NCBI RefSeq assembly: GCF_025950095.1
Contig: NZ_JAPDDR010000023.1
Location: 1 to 41,495 of the forward strand
DNA length: 41,495 nt
Source: Luteolibacter rhizosphaerae
GTDB lineage: Bacteria; Verrucomicrobiota; Verrucomicrobiia; Verrucomicrobiales; Akkermansiaceae
Direction of reading: 5' to 3'
Positions 33,551 through 40,712 of the stretch are shown piece after piece. Position numbers and translations under genes: made by a program. The notes beneath the pieces were generated by a model. That model searched no databases. It saw only the letters and a list, made by a program, of their open reading frames with translations, and was not told where the DNA came from. Each line of letters opens with the position of its first letter. Position 1 is the first letter of the stretch.

Positions 33551-33837
33551 ATGATCCGCCCTTGGTACGAGTCCCTCGTCTTCTGGCTCGGCCTGCCGCG
33601 GGCCATGTGCGGAATGTGCTCACCCTGCCCTACTGGGTCATCGCGCTCGCCTACTGTATCCCTTGGCTCTGCATCTATCAGCTCCGCAGCCGCTGGGTGC
33701 GCCGCCGCTATGCGGACCTGCAGCGCGCGGAGTGGACCGCGCGCAATCACGCCGCACTCGCCGCCGGTGAGGAACCACCACCCCCGCCCGCCGATCCCCG
33801 AGCCACCCGCTCGAAGATCTTCCGCCGCGGGGAATAA
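33551..33837 (+). pseudogene. WAWxDS/PxW membrane protein gene with internal deletion and frameshift
   Basis: ATG 33551 opens MIRPWYESLVFWLGLP, the usual start of the family, but the rest of helix 1, the signature and the exported middle are missing. In the next frame the sequence goes straight into LTLPYWVIALAYCIPWLCIY and the tail QLRSRWVRRRYADLQRAEW, ending FRRGE at 33837. The join lies near 33595-33620. The remnant keeps both ends of a family gene, which points to a deletion of the variable centre. A start at 33562 in the second frame is possible but lacks a first helix. Confidence 0.75.
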
Positions 33838-33901
33838 CAAACTCCGCATTTCATCGAATAGACTCCAGCGAGCATCCGTCCCACGCGGACGACTTATCAT
33901 C

Positions 33902-34390
33902 ATGAAGCCCATCCTCCTGCCCCTCCTCGCCCTGTTCATCGCCACCGCCCCGGCCCAGACCGTGGAGGCCCCGCCCGCCGGTGGGCAAGCATCCCTCACG
34001 CATGAATCCGACTACACCTTCCTCCTGAGCTTCCGCGTGCGTCCGGATCCGAAGCAGGAACAGAGCGTGAATATCGACAGCAGCGCCACCCTGCATGTGG
34101 ATCTCACCGATGGCGACATCACCGGAAATGTCATGATCCCCATCCGCAACTTCAATGTCATGTCGGCGAATGCCGATATCTTCCTGGGCATGCCGGCGGA
34201 CAATCCGCGCCGCCTTGTCGTAAAGATCAACGAGCATGAGAGGACCGATGGCACGGGCAAGCAAGGCGTCACCCGCCCCCAGCCGCTGCTGTACTCGCAG
34301 CTCGTCTATCGCGGCCCCGGCACCTATCGCCTCGGGGCCATCGATGACTTCGAGTTCACCCTCACCGTGCGGGAGAAGGCCGCGCGCTGA
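33902..34390 (+). CDS. Exported hypothetical protein
   Basis: This 162-aa protein starts MKPILLPLLALFIATAPAQT, a cleavable signal. The mature part is beta-rich (YTFLLSFRVRPD, SSATLHVDLTDGDITGNVMI, PIRNFNVMSANADIF, RRLVVKINEHER) and could be a small secreted or periplasmic beta-sandwich. ATG 33902 is chosen because it begins the signal; the open frame continues far upstream through the pseudogene. It lies 68 bases before the next exported protein. The family is not recognised. Confidence 0.65.
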   Translation: MKPILLPLLALFIATAPAQTVEAPPAGGQASLTHESDYTFLLSFRVRPDPKQEQSVNIDSSATLHVDLTDGDITGNVMIPIRNFNVMSANADIFLGMPADNPRRLVVKINEHERTDGTGKQGVTRPQPLLYSQLVYRGPGTYRLGAIDDFEFTLTVREKAAR

Positions 34391-34458
34391 ACCGGGCAGC
34401 AGGGCCGGGTTCATCAACAATCCTTGAATATCCAGCGAGTTATGATATCCCCGCGATT

Positions 34459-35505
34459 GTGCCCCGCCCTTACCTCCTGCACCCCATACTGGCCGGTGGC
34501 CTGATCACCGGCAGTCTCGCCGGCCCGCCGCCCGGATCCGGCGCTGCCCCGCACTTCATCCCGCAGCCGCCCAGCCATGCGGAGATCGCCGCCGTGCCGC
34601 CCGTGAATGTGCTGCTGCAGGAGACGTATAAGATCATGCAGCTGGATGCGGAGGGCTTCCGCCTGCGCGATCCGAAGCGGGAGACACCCGCCACGCCGGA
34701 AGAGCTGGAGGCCCTGCGCCAGCGCGATCGCAGCGAGCGCGCCGCCGCCTTCAGGACCATCGATGACGCAAAGGCGAAGATCACCAGCCTGGTCTTCATG
34801 CACGAGACGAAGGGCCTCGTCGCCCCCGCCATATCGATGGTCGGGCTGGCCCGCCAGCTCAGCGCCGTGCACCAGGAGATGCATGCCGCGCTGGATGCCG
34901 GGAAGGGCTGGGACTCACCCGGGATGAAAGTCCTCGTCGCGAAGGCGGAAGTCTTCGACAAGCCCTATCATGAACAGACGGAGACCGTGATGCGGGAGCT
35001 GAAGCGCGTGATGGGTGCCATGCAGGAGGAGAAGACCGCGAAGGCCGCCGTGGCCGCCTCCGCCGCGGCGGATGAGCAGAGCCTCGAGCCTGCGCTCGCC
35101 CTCATCATGGAACACCGCAGCATCATCGTCTCGCTGGTCGATGAGATCAGCATCCGCAACCAATACCTTGGCCAGACGATCCCCGCGGACGTGCAGGCGG
35201 ATCTCGTCAACCATCCGGAGGAACGGAAGGCCAGCCAAGACGCCATCGCGGAGCTCACCGCCAAGCTCCGGGAACTTTCCCCGAAAGCCGGTCCCGATGG
35301 CGTGAATGCCCGTGCCCTGAAGCTCGACCAAGCCGGAGCGGAAGTGCGAGCCAGCTTCGAGCAAGTGCTCCAGCTCGTCCTGAGCGGCAAGCCCGCCGAC
35401 TCCCCGGAAGCCCTCGCCATCCGCAGCAAGGCCGACCCCGCCCGCAAGACCTACACCGAGGCCGCAGCCTACATCCAGCAGCGCGGCAAAGCCGCCGCGA
35501 AGTAG
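34459..35505 (+). CDS. Exported helical protein with internal repeats
   Basis: This 348-aa protein begins at GTG with PRPYLLHPILAGGLITGSLA, a signal-like stretch, and is otherwise helical and rich in Ala, Glu and Lys. A block of the form A-L-D-A-G-x-x-x-D-S-P-x-x-x-x-L occurs at HAALDAGKGWDSPGMKVL and again, altered, at QLVLSGKPADSPEALAI; the same block occurs once in the protein at 37136-37684. A Pro-rich start (PPPGSGAAPHFIPQPP) may be a flexible linker. No enzyme motif is seen. The two proteins are probably paralogs acting outside the cytoplasm. Function unknown. Confidence 0.65.
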   Translation: MPRPYLLHPILAGGLITGSLAGPPPGSGAAPHFIPQPPSHAEIAAVPPVNVLLQETYKIMQLDAEGFRLRDPKRETPATPEELEALRQRDRSERAAAFRTIDDAKAKITSLVFMHETKGLVAPAISMVGLARQLSAVHQEMHAALDAGKGWDSPGMKVLVAKAEVFDKPYHEQTETVMRELKRVMGAMQEEKTAKAAVAASAAADEQSLEPALALIMEHRSIIVSLVDEISIRNQYLGQTIPADVQADLVNHPEERKASQDAIAELTAKLRELSPKAGPDGVNARALKLDQAGAEVRASFEQVLQLVLSGKPADSPEALAIRSKADPARKTYTEAAAYIQQRGKAAAK

Positions 35506-35522
35506 CGGGTAGGCGCGGGCAT

Positions 35523-35542
35523 GCTACGATATCCATCGTAGC
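35523..35542. repeat. Perfect hairpin
   Basis: GCTACGAT and ATCGTAGC pair around ATCC just after the gene at 34459. The same CATCGTAGCG core appears near 25800, 38410 and 39896. Confidence 0.65.
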
Positions 35543-35550
35543 GAAATCAT

Positions 35551-35618
35551 AAGGAGCGGGGACATTCCTGTCCCCGGCGGGCACGCCCACCCCCACGACA
35601 GGAATGTCGTTACTCCTT
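35551..35618. repeat. Palindromic intergenic element, copy 2
   Basis: AAGGAGCGGGGACATTCCTG and CAGGAATGTCGTTACTCCTT are inverted partners; the element matches 30255-30322, with the two inner hairpin types in opposite order. Confidence 0.75.
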
Positions 35619-35633
35619 AGGTGCCCCCAATTG

Positions 35634-36073
35634 GAGCCGCAGGCTCTTTGGAGTGCGTGCAGCCTGCTGCCGTGAAGCAGCGGGGAAGGTTGCGGGATTC
35701 TCTCCGGGGGCGTGTCATGCCATCTCCCATAGTTCGCGTGACTTTCGGGTACTGCGGGGCAAGCGATCACGGATTTACGGATTGGACGGATTACACGGAT
35801 TTTGAACCGATGAAGGGACTGGCATTCACGCCTAGCCCGCGGAAATCCGTAAATCCGTCGGAATCCGTATCATCCGTCACTACTGCCCGAAGCACTGGAA
35901 ACTCACCCGCTTGAGTCGACTTGGTATCAGGCTATGCGGAAGCAGCTTGGTCGGAAAGCACGGCACACCGGGGCTTGGGATGATCGAGGGGAATAAGCAC
36001 GCACCCTTGCTCCGCAGCAGGCTGCGTTCGCGAAAGCGGCAGCAGGCTGCGCGCAGTCCAAGGAGCCTGCGGC
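35634..36073. mobile_element. Non-coding element with terminal inverted repeats, copy 3 (inverted)
   Basis: This copy lies in the opposite orientation to those at 26908 and 27938. Its ends extend further: GAGCCGCAGGCTC at the left and GAGCCTGCGGCTC at the right, then TTGGAGTGCGTGCAGCCTGC and its partner. The interior has ACGGATTTACGGATTGGACG-type repeats. With the hairpin and palindrome before it, it fills the 605-base gap between 35506 and 36110; no gene is seen there. Confidence 0.6.
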
Positions 36074-36110
36074 TCGGGAGAACCGGCTCCGAAACACGGG
36101 AGTGCTCCCG

Positions 36111-36500
36111 CTACGATTGATCACCCAACACCTCCGCCCTTCCCCTATTCCCCTTCACGCCCATGCGCACATACACCGCCATGAAGACCGCCACGTAAGC
36201 CGCCACCAGCGCCCACTGCGGCACGGCGATGTCCTTCTTCACCGCACTCTCACTCCAGCCAAAGAGATGATAGAAGGTGCCGGTCGGGGAAAAGAAACCG
36301 TGCCCGTACCGCGGCAGACCCATCGGCGCATCCAGCTTCAGCAGCCGCAGCTCATCGCCCTTGTGCACCAGCAGCCCCGTATCGGTCCCCCACGGAAACC
36401 TCACGAAGGCCGGATTCCGCATTCCCGCTCCCCACAGCCACAGCAGAAAGACGAAAGGCACCAGGCCCACCACGATGATCGTCATTCGCCGCCACGACAT
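36111..36500 (-). CDS. Two-helix membrane protein, divergent WAWxDS/PxW family member
   Basis: This 129-aa protein starts MSWRRMTIIVVGLVPFVFLL, then WLWGAG, a weak form of the helix-1 signature. The middle (FVRFPWGTDTGLLVHKGDEL, GLPRYGHGFFSPTGTFYHLF) leads to the second helix AVPQWALVAAYVAVFMAVYV and a basic tail RMGVKGNRGR. The layout, length and PxW start of helix 2 place it in the family although the middle is unrelated to the others. It follows the gene at 36604-37035 on the same strand. Function unknown. Confidence 0.68.
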   Translation of the reverse strand: MSWRRMTIIVVGLVPFVFLLWLWGAGMRNPAFVRFPWGTDTGLLVHKGDELRLLKLDAPMGLPRYGHGFFSPTGTFYHLFGWSESAVKKDIAVPQWALVAAYVAVFMAVYVRMGVKGNRGRAEVLGDQS

Positions 36501-36552
36501 CCCATCACTCGATCAGTTCCGCATCTCCCTTCAACTTCCGAGTGATGCATCC

Positions 36553-36583
36553 CCTGATCACTGCTCACTGATCACTTGGCACC
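36553..36583. repeat. Heptamer repeat array (CTGATCA type)
   Basis: CTGATCA, CTGCTCA, CTGATCA, CTTGGCA, CCT, period seven, after the stop codon of the gene at 36604-37035. Confidence 0.7.
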
Positions 36584-36603
36584 TGCCTTCCCTTCTCACT
36601 CCC

Positions 36604-37035
36604 CTACCTCTTCTCCAGCCCCTTCGCCGAGATCTTCCCCTCCCCCGTCACCGCCAGCATGCTCCAGCCGGTCCGCTCGCGCGTGAAGGTCAGCACCGCA
36701 TCGTGCGGGCTCGGGATCCCGCGCATCCGCATTACCTGCAGCTCGCTCCCGTCCTTCTCCGTCGAGATCACCCGCACCCAGCCGCGCATCTTCGGGATCT
36801 CATAGGGCCGCTGCAGCGACATCCAAATGACGTTCCACGTGATCGGATAGGGATCCCGCCTCGTCAACCCGTGCTGCACCACCAGCTCCTGCGCATGCCC
36901 GCGATACTCCGCGGGGATCTCCAGCAGCTCCGGCACCGGCGCATCCATCCAGATCCAGTGCGTGCACCACGCCGCATACCCCGCGAAGAGCAGCGTGATC
37001 GAACCGAAGAGCGCGATGGCACCTTTCTTCTTCAC
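36604..37035 (-). CDS. Membrane-anchored hypothetical protein
   Basis: This 143-aa protein is read from GTG 37035 as KKKGAIALFGSITLLFAGYA, a positive start and one membrane helix, followed by an exported soluble domain (CTHWIWMDAPVPELLEIPAE, HAQELVVQHGLTRRDPYPIT, RGWVRVISTEKDGSELQVMR, TFTRERTGWSMLAVTGEGKI). The frame is open to 37176, with other ATGs, but those residues are Arg/Gly-rich and would run into the divergent gene. It has no second helix, so it does not belong to the two-helix family. Divergently arranged with the gene at 37136. Family not recognised. Confidence 0.6.
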   Translation of the reverse strand: MKKKGAIALFGSITLLFAGYAAWCTHWIWMDAPVPELLEIPAEYRGHAQELVVQHGLTRRDPYPITWNVIWMSLQRPYEIPKMRGWVRVISTEKDGSELQVMRMRGIPSPHDAVLTFTRERTGWSMLAVTGEGKISAKGLEKR

Positions 37036-37135
37036 CGCGCGATGCTGACCCGCCGCGCGCCGCCGCTCAAGTCCGGGAATCCCCGTAGGCATCGCCCCTT
37101 GACCCGACCGGGCATCCTGCCTTCCCTCCGCGCGG

Positions 37136-37684
37136 ATGTTCCGCACGCGCAAGTTCCTCGTCATCTTCTGCCTCATCGGCCTGGGGCTCGGCTACATGGC
37201 CGGCCAGATCTTCCGCAAGCCGGACGTCCCCGCCGCGACGGAGACCTCGCGCCGCGTTCACGCGCAGGACGCCGAGATCCGCAGCTTCCACATCGCCAAG
37301 AGCATCCTCTCCGCCGCCGAGCGGATCCAAGCCGAGGACAGCGCCCGGCTGGAAGGGCAAGCACCGCCCGCATCCCCGCATAGTATCAGCTTCCGCGACC
37401 TGCATCTCGAGGAGATCGGCGAACTCATCCCCCACCTTCAGGAACTCTCCCGCGACGAACAAGCCAAGCCGCTCGCCACCGCCGCCATCGGGCTCGGCCA
37501 CACCGCGCAGGAGCTCGCCGCCGCGCGTGACAAAATCTTCACCGCGCTGGATGCGGGACAGGCCGCCGACTCCCCGGAGCTCAAGCCCCTGCTGGAACAA
37601 GCCGCCCGTCTGGAGGCCGCCTACCTCCGGCAGCGCGAGCTTCTCGCGGAACAGCTCGACGCGCCCGAACAGGGAACTCGTTGA
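37136..37684 (+). CDS. Membrane-anchored helical protein
   Basis: This 182-aa protein starts MFRTRKFLVIFCLIGLGLGY, a positive end and one membrane helix, then a long helical domain exported by the positive-inside rule (EIRSFHIAKSILSAAERIQA, HLEEIGELIPHLQELSRDEQ). IFTALDAGQAADSPELKPLL is clearly related to the block repeated in the protein at 34459-35505, with the following region LEAAYLRQRELLAEQL matching its counterpart in pattern. The two may be parts of one system. Function unknown. Confidence 0.65.
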   Translation: MFRTRKFLVIFCLIGLGLGYMAGQIFRKPDVPAATETSRRVHAQDAEIRSFHIAKSILSAAERIQAEDSARLEGQAPPASPHSISFRDLHLEEIGELIPHLQELSRDEQAKPLATAAIGLGHTAQELAAARDKIFTALDAGQAADSPELKPLLEQAARLEAAYLRQRELLAEQLDAPEQGTR

Positions 37685-37794
37685 GACTCTAGACATATCT
37701 CCCCCCACCTTGCGCACGGGCCTGCCCTGCTAGGGAAATGTGATTGAATCCGGCCGCAGCGCCTCCTTTTCTAGCAGGCGCAACACACCCTAAC

Positions 37795-38364
37795 ATGCAC
37801 AACACCCTATCTCTATTCTGCGCTGCCGCACTGCTCGGCACCGCGGGCGCGGATGCCGCCGTGGCGGTGGACATCACCGGAGGCAACGGCGCCCCTATCA
37901 CCGTCACCATCCTCCAGCCGATCGAGTACACCGTGAACAACGGCACCTCCTTCTGGCCCGTCTTCGTCCTCGATGGCGCGGGCGACCTCCTGTCCATCGC
38001 CACGAATTCGGTCACCGGAACCCTTTCCTTCTCGGTGAACGGCGGCCCGGAACAGTTCATCAACCGCGCGAACTCGGAGTTCACCAGCGGTGTGGTGGGG
38101 CCCGATGATTTCTACTTCTATCTGATGAACTCCTCCACCCAGCTCCAGACCGGGGACACGGTGGTGCTGAATGCCGGGAGCTTCACCACCACGGGCTCCT
38201 TCGCCGTCGCCACGCCAGGCCAGATCTCCATCGAGACCTTCCTGATGGGTGCCTTCGGCGAGCAGGTCTCCGGCAATGGCGTGGCCGTGCCCGAGCCCGG
38301 CTCCGCGCTGCTCCTCGGTCTCGGCTGCGCCGGCATGTTCCTGCGCCGCCGTCGCGCCGCCTGA
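37795..38364 (+). CDS. PEP-CTERM sorting domain protein
   Basis: This 189-aa protein has a signal peptide (MHNTLSLFCAAALLGTAGAD), a beta-rich, Thr/Ser-rich middle and a C-terminal sorting tag: VPEPGSALLLGLGCAG at about 165-180, then FLRRRRAA. The V-P-E-P motif, a hydrophobic helix and an Arg cluster are the parts recognised by an exosortase, which cleaves and anchors or releases such proteins at the cell surface, often into exopolysaccharide. The exosortase is not in the window. ATG 37795 begins the signal; the frame is open to 37744 without purpose. The ligand or role of the middle part is unknown. Confidence 0.88.
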   Translation: MHNTLSLFCAAALLGTAGADAAVAVDITGGNGAPITVTILQPIEYTVNNGTSFWPVFVLDGAGDLLSIATNSVTGTLSFSVNGGPEQFINRANSEFTSGVVGPDDFYFYLMNSSTQLQTGDTVVLNAGSFTTTGSFAVATPGQISIETFLMGAFGEQVSGNGVAVPEPGSALLLGLGCAGMFLRRRRAA

Positions 38365-38370
38365 GCACCG

Positions 38371-38427
38371 GAATGGCTTTTTTCCGTTTTGCGGCCGGCA
38401 AGGAGCTACGACTTCCATCGTACCTCC
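38371..38427. repeat. REP-like element (type TTGCCGGCCTCACTTCGG), inverted and partial
   Basis: GAATGGCTTTTTTCCG and GGCCGGCAAGGAGC, then CGACTTCCATCGTACCTCC, match the inverse of 16235-16292 and 25711-25770 in parts. It lies between the PEP-CTERM gene and the terminase and may also end transcription of the former. Confidence 0.55.
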
Positions 38428-38449
38428 CTGCCGTGCGAAGCTATCCGGC

Positions 38450-39811
38450 ATGCCGAAGAGCGCCATCGAGCTTCCCCACCGCTTCACCCCGCGCCCGTAC
38501 CAGCAGCCCGTGGTCACCGCCTTCCTGCGGGATGGGGTGAAGCGCGGCGTGTGCGTTTGGCACCGCCGCGCGGGGAAGGACAAGACCTTCATCAACATCA
38601 TGGCCGCGAAGATGGCGGAGCGCGTGGGCAGCTACTTCTACTACTTCCCCACCGCCGCCATGGGCCGGAAGATCCTGTGGGAGGGCATGGATGGCGCGGG
38701 CATGAAGTTCCTGGATCACTTCCCGCAGGACTTCATCCGCAAGGCCAGCCACACCGAGATGAAGTTCGAGGCGGTGAACGGCTCGATCTTCCGCATCATC
38801 GGCACGGACCGGCTGGACGTGGTAGGCACGAATCCGGTGGGCTGCATCTTCTCTGAGACCTCGCTGCAGAACCCGCTGGGCTGGGAATACGTGCGCCCCA
38901 TCCTGGCGGAGAATGGCGGCTGGGCGCTCTTCAATGGTACCCCGCGCGGCAAGAACTGGTTCCACGACCTGACCCGCATGGCGGAGAAGAATCCGGACTG
39001 GTTCTGCCAGGTGCTGACGGTGGATGACACCGGCGCGATCCCGCCGGAGGCGATCGAGGACGAGCGCCGCATGGGCATGCCGGAGGAGATGGTGCGGCAG
39101 GAATTCTACTGCGACTTCACGGCGGCCACGCCCGGCGCGATCTATGCGCAGCTCATGGAGAGCGCCCGCCGCGAGGGCCGGATCGGCAGCGTGCCGCAGG
39201 ATGGCGGCCTGCCGGTGTGGACCTTCTGGGATCTGGGTGCGCCGGTGAATACCGCGGTGTGGTCGGTGCAATTCCTGGGCCGCGAGATCCGCGTGCTGGC
39301 CTGTGATACCGGGGCGGACTGGACCACCGGCCGCCGCGTGGCGGAGATGATGGCGCGGAACTGGGCCTACGCCGGCCACATCCTGCCGCACGATGGTGCC
39401 GCCCGCCAGAAGGGCGGCCTGACCTACGCGGAGGAACTGGAGAAGGCGGGGCTGCGCAATGTGATCACCCTGCCGGTGGCGAAGGACCGCCGCGCCGGGA
39501 TCAACCGTCTGCGCTCGATGCTCCCCTCGATGTGCTTCGATGAAGCGCGCTGCAAGACCGGCATCGCCGCGCTGGAAGCCTATCACCTGGAGTACGATGC
39601 GCGCCGTAAGATGTACAAGGACGAGCCGCGCCACGACTGGAGCAGCCACGCCTGTGATGCCCTGCGCTACCTGGCGGAAGCCGCCGCCTGCGGGGCCGTG
39701 AAGGTCGGCGGCATGGAACAACCGAGCCGCGTGATCAGCCCGATCGAAGGCCTCGGCGATGTCTGGGCCGGGGGACGAAGACGCGCGCACTACATCTCCG
39801 CGCTGGATTGA
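38450..39811 (+). CDS. Phage terminase large subunit
   Basis: This 453-aa protein is the ATP-driven DNA packaging motor and headful nuclease. The ATPase part has FTPRPYQQPVV, a Walker A variant HRRAGKDKT (38-46), Walker B GCIFSE with Glu136, and the coupling motif FNGTPRG (161-167). The nuclease part has WDLG with Asp261, HDG with Asp315 and HACDAL with Asp403, a full acidic triad of the RNase H-like fold. ATG 38450 follows a REP-like sequence; the frame is open upstream within the PEP-CTERM gene in another frame. All key residues are present, so it looks intact. It lies on the opposite strand and far from the other virion genes; no small terminase was recognised. Confidence 0.92.
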   Translation: MPKSAIELPHRFTPRPYQQPVVTAFLRDGVKRGVCVWHRRAGKDKTFINIMAAKMAERVGSYFYYFPTAAMGRKILWEGMDGAGMKFLDHFPQDFIRKASHTEMKFEAVNGSIFRIIGTDRLDVVGTNPVGCIFSETSLQNPLGWEYVRPILAENGGWALFNGTPRGKNWFHDLTRMAEKNPDWFCQVLTVDDTGAIPPEAIEDERRMGMPEEMVRQEFYCDFTAATPGAIYAQLMESARREGRIGSVPQDGGLPVWTFWDLGAPVNTAVWSVQFLGREIRVLACDTGADWTTGRRVAEMMARNWAYAGHILPHDGAARQKGGLTYAEELEKAGLRNVITLPVAKDRRAGINRLRSMLPSMCFDEARCKTGIAALEAYHLEYDARRKMYKDEPRHDWSSHACDALRYLAEAAACGAVKVGGMEQPSRVISPIEGLGDVWAGGRRRAHYISALD

Positions 39812-39916
39812 AGGGAAGCAAGCTCCCACGCCCGGCCTCAAGGGTAAGTAGTCCCGCCTTCAGGCGGACGAAGCCCCCCCGCGTGCTACGACACTCACCG
39901 TAGCGGGACGACTTCT

Positions 39917-40139
39917 CCCCGCCCCGGAGGGGCATCGGAACTTAGCCGGTGCGCAAGCGCAGCGCAGCCACCGGTTACGCCCGCCCCACCATTCGCGCCC
40001 CGGAGGGCCGCTGGAGGGAGGCGATCCTCCAACCCATCCTCCAACAGCATCATCTCCCGCGGCCCTCCGGGACGCCATTCTCTGCACTCACCTACCGGTG
40101 GTTTCACCACCGGCTAAGCTCCGTTGCCCCCCCGGGGCG
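39917..40139. repeat. GC-rich interspersed repeat, copy 2 plus inverted partial copy
   Basis: 39917-40010 repeats 16729-16822 with few changes (CCCCGCCCCGGAGGGGCATC through CCCCGGAGGGCCGC). 40093-40139 reads ACCGGTGGTTTCACCACCGG and then GCTAAG, the inverse of the CTTAGCCGGT part. Together they fill the 343-base gap between the terminase and the membrane protein gene; no gene is seen there. Confidence 0.65.
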
Positions 40140-40154
40140 AAGATTCCGGACGAT

Positions 40155-40655
40155 TCACCCGGATAGCCCGGCACTTTTACCCCTCCCCCGCCGACGCCGC
40201 CAGATCAAGACCGAGCCCCACCCCAAGATGAAGCCTAGCAGCAGCGCCCACAGCGGCACCTGCACGTGATAGGTGCGCAGCGGAAATCCCTTTGCGGGAT
40301 CCTCCCTCATCTTCATTATCTCCGCGCGGGTCATCCCGCCCCAGCCGAAGTAGCGCCGCCCGTCCCACCACCCGTAGAAGTCCGGGAACCACAGCATCGC
40401 GAGACGATCCGGCCGCCGCCATGCGGCAAAGGGGAAAGCTCTGCGCGGCACCGAGTAGCCCGGAGGGTAGCCCCCTTCCGTCCAATTCAGCACCAGCATC
40501 CCGCCATGCACGCCCAGCTGGTAAGGCTCGTTATAGGGCGCCTGATAGTAGACCACCTCGCTCCGGTGCCACTGCGAATCCACCCAGGCCCAGACGAGGA
40601 ACGCGATTACGAACAGCCCGCACCAGAAAGTCACGGAGCGGCGCAGGGGTTTCAT
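40155..40655 (-). CDS. Two-helix membrane protein of the WAWxDS/PxW family
   Basis: This 166-aa protein starts MKPLRRSVTFWCGLFVIAFL, then VWAWVDSQW. The exported middle (EPYQLGVHGGMLVLNWTEGG, RLAMLWFPDFYGWWDGRRYF, GWGGMTRAEIMKMRED) is one of the longer ones, and the second helix is QVPLWALLLGFILGWGSVLI with the tail WRRRRGRGKS. It follows the gene at 40713-41261 at 57 bases and shares its MKPLRxS start; together they resemble the pair at 16873-17774. Function unknown. Confidence 0.77.
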   Translation of the reverse strand: MKPLRRSVTFWCGLFVIAFLVWAWVDSQWHRSEVVYYQAPYNEPYQLGVHGGMLVLNWTEGGYPPGYSVPRRAFPFAAWRRPDRLAMLWFPDFYGWWDGRRYFGWGGMTRAEIMKMREDPAKGFPLRTYHVQVPLWALLLGFILGWGSVLIWRRRRGRGKSAGLSG

Positions 40656-40712
40656 CTTCCCTCTATCTAGCGGAGCCCTGCGCGAAGGGAAGGACGGACT
40701 CCATCGCCCAGC

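Noticed and set aside
33461..33901. Extended start of the exported protein at 33902
   Set aside because: The upstream part runs through a family pseudogene and intergenic DNA; the signal peptide starts at 33902.
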